Part shown: positions 63,007-64,000 of the stretch, piece after piece
How positions within the stretch are numbered: the first letter of the stretch is position 1
Layout: every line of letters starts with the position of its first letter
Assembly: GCF_900109095.1 (NCBI RefSeq)
Contig: NZ_FNYZ01000025.1
Location: 1 to 64,000 of the forward strand
Length of the DNA stretch: 64,000 nt
Direction: 5' to 3'
Source of the DNA: Sphingobium sp. AP50
GTDB taxonomy: Bacteria; Pseudomonadota; Alphaproteobacteria; Sphingomonadales; Sphingomonadaceae
Translations under genes and position numbers: made by a program
Notes under the pieces: model-generated
The model's database searches: none
Told to the model about the DNA's origin: nothing
The model's input: only the letters and a program-made list of their open reading frames with translations

Positions 63007-64000
63007 TCACATGCGAAAGCGGATGCCGGCATAGACCCGAGGTCCGTAAGTTTCGAGCACGGTGCGACGATAGACGCTGTTAGCGTTTTCGACCCGCGTC
63101 GCATCGAGGATATTGACGGCCTCGACGAACGCGGAAACCTTCGCGTTGAAGTTGATGCTGCCCGACACGTCTAGCGTGCCGAATGGTTCGCCGAATTCGG
63201 GATTATTGCCCCGGCCAACCGGCGTGATGAGATAATCGGACCGCCAATTGTAGGAAGCCCGGACGCTGAAAATATCATCCTCATAATAAGCCGCCAGATT
63301 ATAACTGTTGCGGGATAGACCCGGGAAGGGGAGTGCTTCACCTGTAAACAAATCCTTGCCCCGATACCCACTGTCCTTGGCATATGTATAGTTTGCTAGG
63401 ACCCCCAGGTGGTTCAGGAAAGGTCCAGGCAGGAAGTCGAAGGCAATCTGCGCGCCGGCCTCGACGCCGTTGACGACGACTTTCTCACTGCCGTTCTCGG
63501 GTCGCGTTATCGAATAGTTAACACCATTGATATCCTCCGCCCGTGTCACATTCTGGATGAAGGAACTGATTTCCTTGCGGAAGTACGTGGCGGACAGGAA
63601 GCTTACGCGATTGATATAATATTCTACGCCTGCATCATATTGCCGCGCGCGAAACGGCTGGAGCTGGGGGTTGCCGCGGGAGCCGGTAAAGCCCACAATG
63701 TCAAGGCTGAGGCGCGGCGCCAGCTGGGCAGGTGATGGGCGTGCCATGACCTCCGTCGCCGCGCCCCGAAACAGCAGCTTATCGGGAATGATATCTGCTT
63801 GCAGGTTGAACGAAGGCAGGAATTCCGTATTTTTGCCATAGAAGGTGATAGGCGTCAGTACGCCGCCCGCAGACTGATAGCCATCCGACGCCGTCTTGGT
63901 ATGGACGACACGGGCGCCGATCGTACCACGGACAGGAAGTCCGGCGTCGAACTTGAAACCGGCCTGCATGTAGCCGGCCCAGTTTTTTTCGACCACATCC
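63007..64000 (-). CDS. TonB-dependent receptor, C-terminal part (runs off the window)
   Basis: The frame is open from the window edge for about 330 residues and ends at 63007. It contains the C-terminal half of the beta-barrel: FLPSFNLQADIIPDKLLFRG, QPFRARQYDAGVEYYINRVS, NYTYAKDSGYRGKDLF and SRNSYNLAAYYEDDIFSVRASY, ending VYAGIRFRM. The 'oligosaccharide / maltodextrin-like' sphingomonad and Xanthomonas receptors share this layout. The start is outside the window; the GTG at 63996 is internal. It is co-directional with GH42 and GH106, so it probably imports rhamnogalacturonan-derived oligosaccharides. Confidence 0.85.
   Translation of the reverse strand, partial: DVVEKNWAGYMQAGFKFDAGLPVRGTIGARVVHTKTASDGYQSAGGVLTPITFYGKNTEFLPSFNLQADIIPDKLLFRGAATEVMARPSPAQLAPRLSLDIVGFTGSRGNPQLQPFRARQYDAGVEYYINRVSFLSATYFRKEISSFIQNVTRAEDINGVNYSITRPENGSEKVVVNGVEAGAQIAFDFLPGPFLNHLGVLANYTYAKDSGYRGKDLFTGEALPFPGLSRNSYNLAAYYEDDIFSVRASYNWRSDYLITPVGRGNNPEFGEPFGTLDVSGSINFNAKVSAFVEAVNILDATRVENANSVYRRTVLETYGPRVYAGIRFRM

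Noticed and set aside
1..64000. Search for CRISPR arrays, tRNA and rRNA genes
   Set aside because: No regularly spaced repeats and no cloverleaf or rRNA-like segments were seen in the intergenic regions on reading; a dedicated scan could still find a degenerate tRNA.

Overview
The window looks like accessory DNA of a sphingomonad (Sphingobium / Novosphingobium / Sphingomonas type alphaproteobacterium). The reasons are its moderately high GC, the many TonB-dependent receptors of the 'VTAQKRE' type, aromatic-catabolism genes read from MarR-controlled promoters, a TonB-linked pectin locus, and a dense set of insertion sequences (IS3, IS256, IS66, IS5, IS630, IS110, IS21). No rRNA, tRNA, CRISPR array or replication origin was seen. 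All assignments come from reading the sequence; no database search was run.

Region 1 (1-10.3 kb) is a minus-strand accessory island between an IS3 end and a decayed IS256 copy. It starts with an ietA-ietS pair (AAA ATPase plus subtilisin-like protease), the module known as a Ti-plasmid stability system and reported as an anti-phage system. Downstream lie a gene broken by a frameshift and an in-frame TGA, a 733-codon protein with an FtsZ/tubulin-like segment and a possible PD-(D/E)xK segment, a small C-terminally anchored protein, a lipoprotein, and a gene cut off by the IS3 element.

Region 2 (10.5-31.2 kb) is an aromatic catabolism locus under two MarR regulators. Regulator 1 (10556-11011) sits beside a dyad (ATACTGA..TCAGTAT) that recurs before the dienelactone-hydrolase/class II aldolase operon and before a 3-hydroxybenzoate 4-monooxygenase-like gene. 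Regulator 2 (29525-29995) ends an operon encoding an MhpA-like hydroxylase, an FAA hydrolase, a signal-less TAXI-type protein, a flavodoxin and two 3-hydroxyanthranilate-dioxygenase-like cupins. A tandem dyad built on TGACA-N6-TGTCA precedes that operon, a TonB receptor/MFS/hydrolase operon and an extradiol dioxygenase, so the three form a candidate regulon for uptake and ring cleavage of an unidentified aromatic compound.

Region 3 (31.5-45.6 kb) is an IS graveyard. An IS66 element is interrupted by a 2.6-kb serine-recombinase element, an IS5-type element and an IS630-type element. Next come an IS66-like end with a pRiA4b ORF-3 passenger, an IS110 remnant, an intact Rieske oxygenase plus TetR pair, a decayed IS256 element, an istB remnant and a cupin pseudogene.

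Region 4 (45.9-64 kb) is a pectin / rhamnogalacturonan and uronate utilisation locus. It holds two TonB receptors, two GH28 enzymes, a GH106-type alpha-L-rhamnosidase, a GH42 beta-galactosidase, a hexuronate-type transporter, a polyol-dehydrogenase-family uronate reductase, UxaA, UxaC and a LacI regulator. A perfect LacI-type operator lies between uxaA and uxaC. Together the genes would release galacturonate, rhamnose and galactose from pectin, import the products, and convert galacturonate to 2-keto-3-deoxygluconate.
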